From: Delphinus delphis
Lineage: Eukaryota > Chordata > Mammalia > Artiodactyla > Delphinidae
Length of the DNA: 64,000 bases
Direction of reading: 5' to 3'
Assembly: GCF_949987515.2 (NCBI RefSeq)
Contig: NW_027192651.1
Span: 124,001 to 188,000, forward strand
The position numbers were made by a program, and so were the translations under genes. Positions 23,671 through 36,302 of the stretch are shown piece by piece (position 1 is the stretch's first letter; the number at the start of each line of letters is the position of its first letter). The notes beneath the pieces were generated by a model. That model saw nothing but the letters and a program-made list of their open reading frames with translations. It searched no databases and had not been told where the DNA came from.

Positions 23671-25250
23671 TGAAATAAGTCACACAGAAAAAGAAACATC
23701 ATAAGATATCAGTAATACACGGAATGGAAACTTGGCTACACAGGAACTGAATTACAGAACAGAACAGGGTCTCAAATTTAGAAAACCAACTTATTCTTGC
23801 TTAAGGGTAAAGGTGAGTTGGGGTGCTGCATAAAACCAGAGATTGAAATGAGCACAGATAAAGTTCCTTAAGCCAAATATGGAATAGACAAGAGCTACTC
23901 CTTGCTCAACGAAATGGACTCAACACCGCATATTAAACGCCTAAGAATGTACCTGACTTGTAAGTATCTTAAAACCTATGGATTGCTATGTCTCCGAAAG
24001 AGAATCAAGCATGTGTACAGGGGCATAAACGCAGCAGTGATAGGATTGGAGAGGTGCGGTGAGCAAATGAAGACCCTTTGAAGTCATATTGCATGGTACC
24101 CATTCCACGGGTTTCAACTACAGAGGTTTAAGGTATTCTTCCTTCAGCTAAAACATGCATGTGGAACCTAGAGTATGATCAACCATGTGATCAGGAGACG
24201 TGTTCAAATATGTCTCAGTTTTCGTACCCTGGTACTCGGGTGCAACATTCCAGACGCTTTACTAACACTCTCCCCACTTGGAGAGTCAGCGCCTTTAACC
24301 TCCTGTTTGGCCCAGTTTGCAATTTCTGCGGAAGATGAACAGGAATAGCGAGAACCAATGAGAGGCTAGCTGGAGGTGTCTGGACGGGCAAATTTAACTC
24401 TCATTTCCCACCAGGAAGAGGAATTAACCAAAGGCTCAGCATGCCGGGCCGGAACCAGATTAGGGCCTGAAGCCATCCGGCGGTGTTGCGGCCAGGTCAC
24501 AAGAAAGCGAGTTGAAGAAAGGAGCTCAGGGGCACTGTAATTCACAAACCTGCAGAGTTATAAATGACAGCTATCGTCCAAAAATAGACTGAAGTAAGGC
24601 TGCCAAGAGGACTTGAAAGCGGGGCAGAATTGCAGGAAACCGATTTCAGGAGGTAGACTGGAATTGCATTGAAAGCATAGGAAAAGAGGCAGAACGTCCA
24701 CAATGATGCACTTGGCCAAAAAGGGCGTATGCGTTTTTTCCTGAATATATTCAGGAAAAAACGCATACGCCCTTTTTGGTCAACCAAGCAAGCTTGCAAA
24801 GGAAATCTGCACTACAATGAAGTCTCACTTCCCCCTGGTCAAAAGGGCCATCTGAAAAAAGTGTAAAATCCAGAAAGGCAGGACAGGCCATGGAGAACTG
24901 GGAGCCTTGTTATGCTGATGGGCGGGATGTAAATTGCCAACAGACACTTGGGAGAAGTGTATGGTGTTTCCTGAAACATCTAAAAAACAAAGCAACAGAG
25001 CCTAGGGCACTGTCACTTATGGTCCTATAGCTTAGGGAAATTAAAATCAAAAAGACACAGCCACCCCAAAGTTTGGGACGCCTCTGTTTACAAGAACCTC
25101 GTTTACAGTACAAGTTCAACATCGCAGAAAGTGAAAAATGGATAAAGAAGTTGTGGTATTTACTTACAAAGCAATATCACTCAGCAATGAAATCTGTGTC
25201 ATCAGGCCCTTAGCAGCACAATGAGTGGATTCAGGTATGATGATTCTAAC
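23671..25250. repeat. Satellite unit 16 (1580 bp, mosaic of B-type start and R-type body)
   Basis: Starts as a B-type unit (TTATTCTTGC, GACTTGTAAG near 23955) but from about 24.1 kb has CATTCCACGGG, CTACAGAGG, CCTAGAG and TTCGTACCCTGG, which are not B-type. The switch lies between about 23970 and 24105 and ends the alternating block. The palindrome at 24712-24783 has a right-end mismatch (TTGGTCAA). Confidence 0.85.
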
Positions 25251-26827
25251 TGAAATAAGTCACACAGAAAAAGAAACATCATAAGATATCAGTAATACAC
25301 GGAATGTAAACTTGGCTACACAGGAACTGAATTACAGAACAGAACAGGGTCTCAAATTTAGAAAACCAACTTATGCTTGCTTAAGGGTAAAGGTGAGTTG
25401 GGGTGCTGCATAAAACCAGAGATTGAAATGAGCACAGATAAAGTTCCTTAAGTCAAATATGGAATAGACAAGAGCTACTCCTTGCTCAACGAAATGGACT
25501 CAACATCGCATATAAACGCCTAAGAATGTATCTGACTAGTAAGTATCGTAAAACCTATGGATTGCTATGTCTCCAAAAGAGAATCAAGCATGTGTACAGG
25601 GGCATAAACGCAGCAGTGATAGGATTGGAGAGGTTCGGTGAGCAAATGAAGACCCTTTGAAGTCATATTGCATGGTACCCATTACACGGGTCTCAACTCT
25701 CCAGGTTTAAGGTATTCTTCCTTCAGCTAAAACATGCATGTGGAACCCAAGTATGATCAACCATGTGAACGGGAGACGTGTTCAAATATGTCTCAGTTTT
25801 CCTCCCCTGGTACTCGGGTGCAACATTCCAGATGCTTTACTAACACTCTCCCCACTTGGAGAGTCAGCGCCTTTAACCTCCTGTTTGGCCCAGTTTGCAA
25901 TTTCTGCGGAAGATGAACAGGAATAGCGAGAACCAATGAGAGGCTAGCTGGAGGTGTCTGGACGGGCAAATTTAACTCTCATTTCCCACCAGGAAGAGGA
26001 AATAACCAAAGGCTCAGCGTGCCGTACCGGAACCAGATTAGGGCCTGAAGCCATCCTGCGGTGTTGCGGCCAGCTCAAAAGAAAGCGAGTTGAAGAAAGG
26101 AGCTCAGGTCACTGTAATTCACAAACCTGCAGAGTTATAAATGACAGCTATCGTCCAAAAATAGACTGAAGTAAGGCTGCCAAGAGGACTTGAAAGCGGG
26201 GCAGAATTGCAGGAAACCGATTTCAGGAGGTAGACTGGAATTGCATTGAAAGCATAGGAAAAGAGGCAGAACGTCCACAATGATGCACTTGGCCAAAAAG
26301 GGCGTATGCGTTTTTTCCTGAATATATTCAGGAAAAAACGCATACGCTCTTTTTGGTCAACCAAGCAAGCTTGCAAAGGAAATCTGCACTACAATGAAGT
26401 CTCACTTCCCCCCGGTCAAAAGGGCCATCTGAAAAAAGTGTAAAATCCAGAAAGGCAGGACAGGCCATGGAGAACTGGGAGCCTTGTTATGCTGATTGGC
26501 GGGATGTAAATTGCCAACAGACACTTGGGAGAAGTGTATGGTGTTTCCTGAAACATCTAAAAAACAAAGCAACAGAGCCTAGGGCACTTCCACTTATGGT
26601 CCTATAGCTTAGGGAAATTAAAATCAAAAAGACACAGCCACCCCAAAGTTTTGAACGGCTCTGTTTACAAGAACGTCGTTTACAGTACAAGTTCAACATC
26701 GCAGACAGTGAAAAATGGATAAAGAAGTTGTGGTATTTACTTAGAAAGCAATATCACTCAGCAATGAAATCTGTGTCATCACGCCCTTAGCAGCACAATG
26801 AGTGGATTCAGGTATGATGATTCTAAC
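25251..26827. repeat. Satellite unit 17 (1577 bp, subtype Q)
   Basis: Two private single-base deletions (GCATATAAACGCC and CTCAGGTCACTG) explain its length. It shares TTGGTCAA in the palindrome's right arm with unit 16 and adds ACGCTCTTT there (26289-26360). CCAGATGCTT is a CpG transition also seen in unit 29. Confidence 0.9.
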
Positions 26828-28405
26828 TGAAATAAGTCACACAGAAAAAGAAACATCATAAGATATCAGTAATACACGGAATGTAAACTTGGCTACACAG
26901 GAACTGAATTACAGAACAGAACAGGGTCTCAAATTTAGAAAACAACTTATGCTTGCTTAAGGGTAAAGGTGAGTTGGGGTGCTGCATAAAACCAGAGATT
27001 GAAATGAGCACAGATAAAGTTCCTTAAGTCAAATATGGAATAGACAAGAGCTACTCTTTGCTCAACGAAATGGACTCAACACCCCATATTAAACGCCTAA
27101 GAATGTACCTGACTAGTAAGTATCTTAAAACCTATGGATTGCTATGTCTCCGAAAGAGAATCAAGCATGTGTACAGGGGCATAAACGCAGCAGTGATAGG
27201 ATTGGAGAGGGTCGGTGAGCAAATGAAGACCCTTTGAAGTCATATTGCATGGTACCCATTACACGGGTCTTAACTCTCCAGGTTTAAGGTATTCTTCCTT
27301 CAGCTAAAACATGCATGTGGAACCCAAGTATGATCAACCATGTGAACGGGAGACGTGTTCAAATATGTCTCAGTTTTCCTCCCCTGGTACTCGGGTGCAA
27401 CATTCCAGACGCTTTACTAACACTCTCCCCACTTGGAGAGTCAGCGCCTTTAACCTCCTGTTTGGCCCAGTTTGCAATTTCTGCGGAAGATGAACAGGAA
27501 TAGCGAGAACCAATGAGAGACTAGCTGGAGGTGTCTGGACGGGCAAATTTAACTCTCATTTCCCACCAGGAAGAGGAATTAACCAAAGGCTCAGCGTGCC
27601 GTGCCGGAACCAGATTAGGGCCTGAAGCCATCCTGCGGTGTTGCGGCCAGGTCACAAGAAAGCGAGTTGAAGAAAGGAGCTCAGGGGCACTGTAATTCAC
27701 AAACCTGCAGAGTTATAAATGACAGCTATTGTCCAAAAATAGACTGAAGTAAGGCTGCCAAGAGGACTTGAAAGCGGGGCAGAATTGCAAGAATCCGATT
27801 TCAGGAGGTAGACTGGAATTGCATTGAAAGCATAGGAAAAGAGGCAGAACGTCCACAATGATGCACTTGGCCAAAAAGTGCGTATGCGTTTTTTCCTGAA
27901 TATATTCAGGAAAAAACGCATATGCCCTTTTTGGCCAACCAAGCAAGCTTGCAAAGAAAATCTGCACTACAATGAAGTCTCACTTCCCCCCGGTCAAAAG
28001 GGCCATCTGAAAAAAGTGTAAAATCCAGAAAGGCAGGACAGGCCATGGAGAACTGGGAGCCTTGTTATGCTGATGGGCGGGATGTAAATTGCCAACAACC
28101 ACTCGGGAGAAGTGTATGGTGTTTCCTGAAACATCTAAAAAACAAAGCAACAGAACCTAGGGCACTTCCACTTATGGTCCTATAGCTTAGGGAAATTAAA
28201 ATCAAAAAGACACAGCCACCCCAAAGTTTGGAACGGCTCTGTTTACAAGAACCTCGTTTACAGTACAAGTTCAACATCGCAGAAAGTGAAAAATGGATAA
28301 AGAAGTTGTGGTATTTACTTACAAAGCAATATCACTCAGCAATGAAATCTGTGTCATCACGCCCTTAGCAGCACAATGAGTGGATTCAGGTATGATGATT
28401 CTAAC
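26828..28405. repeat. Satellite unit 18 (1578 bp, subtype Q)
   Basis: One base is lost in GAAAACAACTTATG. The palindrome at 27867-27938 has a change in each arm (AGTGCG left, CATATGCCC right), and they do not compensate each other. Other private changes are GCAAGAATCC and GAGGGTCGG. Confidence 0.9.
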
Positions 28406-29984
28406 TGAAATAAGTCACACAGAAAAAGAAACATCATAAGATATCAGTAATACACGGAATGTAAACTTGGCTACACAGGAACTGAATTACAGAACAGAAC
28501 AGGGTCTCAAATTTAGAAAACCAACTTATGCTTGCTTAAGGGTAAAGGTGAGTTGGGGTGCTGCATAAAACCAGAGATTGAAATGAGCACAGATAAAGTT
28601 CCTTAAGTCAAATATGGAATAGACAAGAGCTACTCCTTGCTCAACGAAATGGACTCAACACCGCATATTAAACGCCTAAGAATGTACCTGACTAGTAAGT
28701 ATCTTAAAACCTATGGATTGCTATGTCTCCGAAAGAGAATCAAGCATGTGTACAGGGGCATAAACGCAGCAGTGATAGGATTGGAGAGGTTCGGTGAGCA
28801 AATGAAGACCCTTTGAAGTCATATTGCATGGTACCCATTACACGGGTCTTAACTCTCCAGGTTTAAGGTATTCTTCCTTCAGCTAAAACATGCATGTGGA
28901 ACCCAAGTATGATCAACCATGTGAACGGGAGACGTGTTCAAATATGTCTCAGTTTTCCTCCCCTGGTACTCGGGTGCAACATTCCAGACGCTTTACTAAC
29001 ACTCTCCCCACTTGGAGAGTCAGCGCCTTTAACCTGTTGTTTGGCCCAGTTTGCAATTTCTGCGGAAGATGAACAGGAATAGCGAGAACCAATGAGAGGC
29101 TAGCTGGAGGTGTCTGGACGGGCAAATTTAACTCTCATTTCCCACCAGGAAGAGGAAATAACCAAAGGCTCAGCGTGCCGTACCGGAACCAGATTAGGGC
29201 CTGAAGCCATCCTGCGGTGTTGCGGCCAGCTCAAAAGAAAGCGAGTTGAAGAAAGGAGCTCAGGGGCACTGTAATTCACAAACCTGCAGAGTTATAAATG
29301 ACAGCTATCGTCCAAAAATAGACTGAAGTAAGGCTGCCAAGAGGACTTGAAAGCGGGGCAGAATTGCAGGAAACCGATTTCAGGAGGTAGACTGGAATTG
29401 CATTGAAAGCATAGGAAAAGAGGCAGAACGTCCACAATGATGCACTTGGCCAAAAAGGGCGTATGCGTTTTTTCCTGAATATATTCAGGAAAAAACGCAT
29501 ACGCCCTTTTTGGCCAACCAAGCAAGCTTGCAAAGGAAATCTGCACTACAATGAAGTCTCACTTCCCCCCGGCCAAAAGGGCCATGTGAAAAAAGTGTAA
29601 AATCCAGAAAGGCAGGACAGGTCATGGAGAACTGGGAGCCTTGTTATGCTGATGGGCGGGATGTAAATTGCCAACAACCACTCGGGAGAAGTGTATGGTG
29701 TTTCCTGAAACATATAAAAAACAAAGCAACAGAACCTAGGGCACTTCCACTTATGGTCCTATAGCTTAGGGAAATTAAAATCAAAAAGACACAGCCACCC
29801 CAAAGTTTGGAACGGCTCTGTTTACAAGAACCTCGTTTACAGTACAAGTTCAACATCGCAGAAAGTGAAAAATGGATAAAGAAGTTGTGGTATTTACTTA
29901 CAAAGCAATATCACTCAGCAATGAAATCTGTGTCATCAGGCCCTTAGAAGCACAATGAGTGGATTCAGGTATGATGATTCTAAC
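28406..29984. repeat. Satellite unit 19 (1579 bp, subtype Q)
   Basis: Its 3' part carries GCCATGTGAAA and GGTCATGG, shared with unit 21 two units downstream, marking the start of a dimer-scale copy relation. The palindrome at 29446-29517 is perfect. Confidence 0.9.
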
Positions 29985-31562
29985 TGAAGTAAGTCACATA
30001 GAAAAAGAAACATCATAAGATATCAGTAATACACGGAATGTAAACTTGGCTACACAGGAACTGAATTACAGAACAGAACAGGGTCTCAAATTTAGAAAAC
30101 CAACTTATGCTTGCTTAAGGGTAAAGGTGAGTTGGGGTGCTGCATAAAACCAGAGACTGAAATGAGCACAGATAAAGTTCCTTAAGCCAAATATGGAATA
30201 GACAAGAGCTACTCCTTGCTCAACGAAATGGACTCAACACCCCATATTAAACGCCTAAGAATGTACCTGACTAGTAAGTATCTTAAAACCTATGGCTTGC
30301 TATGTCTCCAAAAGAGAATCAAGCATGTGTACAGGGGCATAAACGCAGCAGTGATAGGATTGGAGAGGTTCGGTGAGCAAATGAAGACCCTTTGAAGTCA
30401 TATTGCATGGTACCCATTCCACGGGTTTCAACTACCCAGGTTTAAGGTATTCTTCCTTCAGCTAAAACATGCATGTGGAACCTAGAGTATGATCAACCAT
30501 GTGATCGGGAGACGTGTTCAAATATGTCTCAGTTTTCCTCCCCTGGTACTCGGGTGCAACATTCCAGACGCTTTACTAACACTCTCCCCACTTGGAGAGT
30601 CAGTCCCTTTAACATCCTGTTTGGCCCAGTTTGCAATTTCTGCGGAAGATGAACAGGAATAGCGAGAACCAATGAGAGGCTAGCTGGAGGTGTCTGGACG
30701 GGCAAATTTAACTCTCATTTCCCACCAGGAAGAGGAATTAACCAAAGGCTCAGCAGGCCGGGCCGGAACCAGATTAGGGCCTGAAGCGATCCTGCGGTGT
30801 TGCGGCCAGGTCACAAGAAAGCGAGTTGAAGAAAGGAGATCAGGAGCACTGTAATTCACAAACCTGCAGAGTTATAAATGACAGCTATCATCCAAAAATA
30901 GACTGAAGTAAGGCTGCCAAGAGGACTTGAAAGCGGGGCAGAATTGCAGGAAACCGATTTCAGGAGGTAGACTGGAATTGCACTGAAAGCATAGGAAAAG
31001 AGGCAGAACGTCCACAATGATGCACTTGGCCAAAAAGGGCGTATGCGTTTTTTCCTGAATATATTCAGGAAAAAACGCATACGCCCTTTTTGGCCAACCA
31101 AGCAAGCTTGCAAAGGAAATCTGCACTACAATGAAGTCTCACTTCCCCCCGGTCAAAAGGGCCATCTGAAAAAAGTGTAAAATCCAGAAAGGCAACAGGC
31201 CATTGAGAACTGGGAGCCTTGTTATGCTGATGGCCGGGATGTAAATTGCCAACAGACACTTGGGAGAAGTGTATGGTGTTTCCTGAAACATCTAAAAAAC
31301 AAAGCAACAGAGCCTAGGGCACTTCCACTTATGGTCCTATAGCTTAGGGAAATTAAAATCAAAAAGACACAGCCACCCCAAAGTTTGGAACGGCTCTGTT
31401 TACAAGAACCTCGTTTACAGTACAAGTTCAACATCGCAGAAAGTGAAAAATGGATAAAGAAGATGTGGTATTCACTTACAAAGCAATATCACTCAGCAAT
31501 GAAATCTATGTCATCAGGCCCTTAGCAGCACAATGAGTGGATTCAGGTATGATGATTCTAAC
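29985..31562. repeat. Satellite unit 20 (1578 bp, subtype R with deletion)
   Basis: Shares GAGACTGAAATG, AACATCCTG, CAGCAGGCCGGG, GAAGCGATCC and GCTATCATCC with unit 22, and the last three with unit 31. The palindrome at 31026-31097 is perfect. Confidence 0.9.
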
Positions 31563-33142
31563 TGAAATAAGTCACACAGAAAAAGAAACATCATAAGATA
31601 TCAGTAATACACGGAATGGAAACTTGGCTACACAGGAACTGAATTACAGAACAGAACAGGGTCTCAAATTTAGAAAACCAACTTATGCTTGCTTAAGGGT
31701 AAAGGTGAGTTGGGGTGCTGCATAAAACCAGAGATTGAAATGAGCACAGATAAAGTTCCTTAAGCCAAATATGGAATAGACAAGAGCTACTACTTGCTCA
31801 ACGAAATGGACTCAACACCGCATATTAAACGCCTAAGAATGTACCTGACTTGTAAGTATCTTAAAACCTATGGATTGCTATGTCTCCGAAAGAGAATCCA
31901 GCATGTGTACAGGGGCATAAACGCAGCAGTGATAGGATTGGAGAGGTTCGGTGAGCAAATGAAGACCCTTTGAAGTCATATTGCATGGTACCCATTCCAC
32001 GGGTTTCAACTACCCAGGTTTAAGGTATTCTTCCTTCAGCTAAAACATGCATATGGAACCTAGAGTATGATCAACCATGTGATCGGGAGACGTGTTCAAA
32101 TATGTCTCAGTTTTCCTCCCCTGGTCCTCGGGTGCAACATTCCAGATGCTTTACTAACACTCTCCCCACTTGGAGAGTCAGTCCCTTTAACCTCCTGTTT
32201 GGCCCAGTTTGCAATTTCTGCGGAAGATGAACAGGAATAGCGAGAACCAATGAGAGGCTAGCTGGAGGTGTCTGGACGGGCAAATTTAACTCTCATTTCC
32301 CACCAGGAAGAGGAATTAACCAAAGGCTCAGCGTGCCGTGCCGGAACCAGATTAGGGCCTGAAGCCATCCTGCGGTGTTGCGGCCAGGTCACAAGAAAGC
32401 GAGTTGAAGAAAGGAGCTCAGGGGCACTGTAATTCACAAACCTGCAGAGTTATAAATGACAGCTATCGTCCAAAAATAGACTGAAGTAAGGCTGCCAAGA
32501 GGACTTGAAAGCGGGGCAGAATTGCAGGAAACCGATTTCAGGAGGTAGACTGGAATTGCATTGAAAGCATAGGAAAAGAGGCAGAACGTCCACAATGATG
32601 CACTTGGCCAAAAAGGGCGTATGCGTTTTTTCCTGAATATATTCAGGAAAAAACGCATACGCCCTTTTTGGCCAACCAAGCAAGCTTGCAAAGGAAATCT
32701 GCACTACAATGAAGTCTCACTTCCCCCCGGTCAAAAGGGCCATGTGAAAAAAGTGTAAAATCCAGAAAGGCAGGACAGGTCATGGAGAACTGGGAGCCTT
32801 GTTATCCTGATGGGCGGGATGTAAATTGCCAACAACCACTCGGGAGAAGTGTATGGTGTTTCCTGAAACATCTAAAAAACAAAGCAACAGAACCTAGGGC
32901 ACTTCCACTTATGGTCCTATAGCTTAGGGAAATTAAAATCAAAAAGACACAGCCACCCCAAAGTTTGGAACGGCTCTGTTTACAAGAACCTCGTTTACAG
33001 TACAAGTTCAACATCGCAGAAAGTGAAAAATGGATAAAGAAGTTGTGGTATTTACTTACAAAGCAATATCACTCAGCAATGAAATCTGTGTCATCAGGCC
33101 CTTAGCAGCACAATGAGTGGATTCAGGTATGATGATTCTAAC
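31563..33142. repeat. Satellite unit 21 (1580 bp, subtype R, mosaic start)
   Basis: Begins with B-type markers (GGAATGGAAAC, GACTTGTAAG) and continues as R-type, a switch like that in unit 16. Private changes include ATGCATATGG and TGGTCCTCGG. The palindrome at 32604-32675 is perfect. Confidence 0.9.
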
Positions 33143-34722
33143 TGAAGTAAGTCACACAGAAAAAGAAACATCATAAGATATCAGTAATACACGGAATGTA
33201 AACTTGGCTACACAGGAACTGAATTACAGAACAGAACAGGGTCTCAAATTTAGAAAACCAACTTATGCTTGCTTAAGGGTAAAGGTGAGTTGGGGTGCTG
33301 CATAAAACCAGAGACTGAAATGAGCACAGATAAAGTTCCTTAAGCCAAATATGGAATAGACAAGAGCTACTCCTTGCTCAACGAAATGGACTCAACACCC
33401 CATATTAAACGCCTAAGAATGTACCTGACTAGTAAGTATCTTAAAACCTATGGATTGCTATGTCTCCGAAAGAGAATCAAGCATGTGTACAGGGGCATAA
33501 ACGCAGCAGTGATAGGATTGGAGAGGTTCGGTGAGCAAATGAAGACCCTTTGAAGTCATATTGCATGGTACCCATTCCACGGGTTTCAACTACCCAGGTT
33601 TAAGGTATTCTTCCTTCAGCTAAAACATGCATGTGGAACCTAGAGTATGATCAACCATGTGATCGGGAGACGTGTTCAAATATGTCTCAGTTTTCCTCCC
33701 CTGGTACTCGGGTGCAACATTCCAGACGCTTTACTAACACTCTCCCCACTTGGAGAGTCAGTCCCTTTAACATCCTGTTTGGCCCAGTTTGCAATTTCTG
33801 CGGAAGATGAACAGGAATAGCGAGAACCAATGAGAGGCTAGCTGGAGGTGTCTGGACGGGCAAATTTAACTCTCATTTCCCACCTGGAAGAGGAATTAAC
33901 CAAAGGCCCAGCAGGCCGGGCCGGAACCAGATTAGGGCCTGAAGCGATCCTGCGGTGTTGCGGCCAGGTCACAAGAAAGCGAGTTGAAGAAAGGAGCTCA
34001 GGAGCACTGTAATTCACAAACCTGCAGAGTTTTAAATGACAGCTATCATCCAAAAATAGACTGAAGTAAGGCTGCCAAGAGGACTTGAAAGCGGGGCAGA
34101 ATTTCAGGAAACCGATTTCAGGAGGTAGACTGGAATTGCATTGAAAGCATAGGAAAAGAGGCAGAACGTCCACAATGATGCACTTGGCCAAAAAGGGCGT
34201 ATGCGTTTTTTCCTGAATATATTCAGGAAAAAACGCATACGCCCTTTTTGGCCAACCAAGCAAGCTTGCAAAGGAAATCTGCACTACAATGAAGTCTCAC
34301 TTCCCCCCGGTCAAAAGGGCCATCTGAAAAAAGTGTAAAATCCAGAAAGGCAGGACAGGCCATGGAGAACTGGGAGCCTTGTTATGCTGATGGGCGGGAT
34401 GTAAATTGCCAACAGACACTTGAGAGAAGTGTATGGTGTTTCCTGAAACATCTAAAAAACAAAGCAACAGAGCCTAGGGCACTGCCACTTATGGTCCTAT
34501 AGCTTAGGGAAATTAAAATCAAAAAGACACAGCCACCCCAAAGTTTGGGACGCCTCTGTTTACAAGAACCTCGTTTACAGTACAAGTTCAACATCGCAGA
34601 AAGTGAAAAATGGATAAAGAAGTTGTGGTATTTACTTACAAAGCAATATCACTCAGCAATGAAATCTGTGTCATCAGGCCCTTAGCAGCACAATGAGTGG
34701 ATTCAGGTATGATGATTTTAAC
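33143..34722. repeat. Satellite unit 22 (1580 bp, subtype R)
   Basis: Relative of unit 20. An A-to-T change at 34032 (GAGTTTTAAATG) removes a recurrent minus-strand stop and fuses short frames into a 148-codon frame found nowhere else, so that frame is fortuitous. It ends GATGATTTTAAC, a form shared with units 24 and 26. The palindrome at 34184-34255 is perfect. Confidence 0.9.
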
Positions 34723-36302
34723 TGAAATAAGTCACACAGAAAAAGAAACATCATAAGATATCAGTAATACACGGAATGTAAACTTGGCTACACAGGAACT
34801 GAATTACAGAACAGAACAGGGTCTCAAATTTAGAAAACCAACTTATGCTTCCTTAAGGGTAAAGGTGAGTTGGGGTGCTGCATAAAACCAGAGATTGAAA
34901 TGAGCACAGATAAAGTTCCTTAAGTCAAATATGGAATAGACAAGAGCTACTCCTTGCTCAACGAAATGGACTCAACACCGCATATTAAACGCCTAAGATT
35001 GTACCTGACTAGTAAGTATCGTAAAACCTATGGATTGCTATGTCTCCGAAAGAGAATCAAGCATGTGTACAGGGGCATAAACGCAGCAGTGATAGGATTG
35101 GAGAGGTTCGGTGAGCAAATGAAGACCCTTTGAAGTCATATTGCATGGTACCCATTCCACGGGTTTCAACTACCCAGGTTTTAGGTATTCTTCCTTCAGA
35201 TAAAACATGCATGTGGAACCCAGAGTATGATCAACCATGTGATCGGGAGACGTGTTCAAATATGTCTCAGTTTTCCTCCCCTGGTACTCGGGTGCAACAT
35301 TCCAGACGCTTTACTAACACTCTCCCCACTTGGAGAGTCAGCGCCTTTAACCTCCTGTTTGGCCCAGTTTGCAATTTCTGCGGAAGATGAACAGGAATAG
35401 CGAGAACCAATGAGAGGCTAGCTGGAGGTGTCTGGACGGGCAAATTTAACTCTCATTTCCCACCAGGAAGAGGAAATAACCAAAGGCTCAGCGTGCCGTA
35501 CCGGAACCAGATTAGGGCCTGAAGCCATCCTGCGGTGTTGCGGCCAGCTCAAAAGAAAGCGAGTTGAAGAAAGGAGCTCAGGGGCACTGTAATGCACAAA
35601 GCTGCAGAGTTATAAATGACAGCTATCGTCCAAAAATATACTGAAGTAAGGCTGCCAAGAGGACTTGAAAGCGGGGCAGAATTGCAGGAAACCGATTTCA
35701 GGAGGTAGACTGGAATTGCATTGAAAACATAGGAAAAGAGGCAGAACGTCCACAATGATGCACTTGGCCAAAAAGGGCGTATGCGTTTTTTCCTGAATAT
35801 ATTCAGGAAAAAACGCATACGCCCTTTTTGGCCAACCAAGCAAGCTTGCAAAGGAAATCTGCACTACAATGAAGTCTCACTATCCCCCGGTCAAAAGGGC
35901 CATCTGAAAAAAGTGTAAAATCCAGAAAGGCAGGACAGGCCATGGAGAACTGGGAGCCTTGTTATGCTGATGGGCGGGATGTAAATTGCCAACAACCACT
36001 CGGGAGAAGTGTATGGTGTTTCCTGAAACATCTAAAAAACAAAGCAACAGAACCTAGGGCACTTCCACTTATGGTCCTATAGCTTAGGGAAATTAAAATC
36101 AAAAAGACACAGCCACCCCAAAGTTTGGAACGGCTCTGTTTACAAGAACCTCGTTTACAGTACAAGTTCAACATCGCAGAAAGTGAAAAATGGATAAAGA
36201 AGTTGTGGTATTTACTTACAAAGCAATATCACTCAGCAATGAAATCTGTGTCATCAGGCCCTTAGCAGCACAATGAGTGGATTCAGGTATGATGATTCTA
36301 AC
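34723..36302. repeat. Satellite unit 23 (1580 bp, subtype P; triplicated dimer, first half)
   Basis: Markers: TATGCTTCCTTAAG, CTAAGATTGTACC, TTCAGATAAAAC, AATATACTG, GAAAACATAGG and CACTATCCCCC. The same set recurs unchanged in units 25 and 27. The palindrome at 35764-35835 is perfect. Confidence 0.9.

Larger units (their letters stand above)
12623..24050. repeat. Higher-order repeat: alternating A/B dimer of ~3,157 bp
   Basis: A-type monomers (units 9, 11, 13, 15) and B-type monomers (10, 12, 14, start of 16) alternate strictly. Dimers measure 3157, 3156 and 3157 bp. Each type has more than five private markers listed under its units. The right boundary lies within unit 16, between about 23970 and 24105. 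Confidence 0.85.
29500..34100. repeat. Dimer-scale copy relation across units 19-22
   Basis: The 3' part of unit 19 matches that of unit 21, and unit 20 matches unit 22 in shared rare variants, both at a spacing of about 3,158 bp. Edges are approximate. Confidence 0.55.

Noticed and set aside
33838..34284. 148-codon minus-strand open frame, the longest in the window
   Set aside because: It exists only because an A-to-T change at 34032 removed a stop present in the other monomers. One copy out of 40, with no domain and a composition like the flanking satellite.
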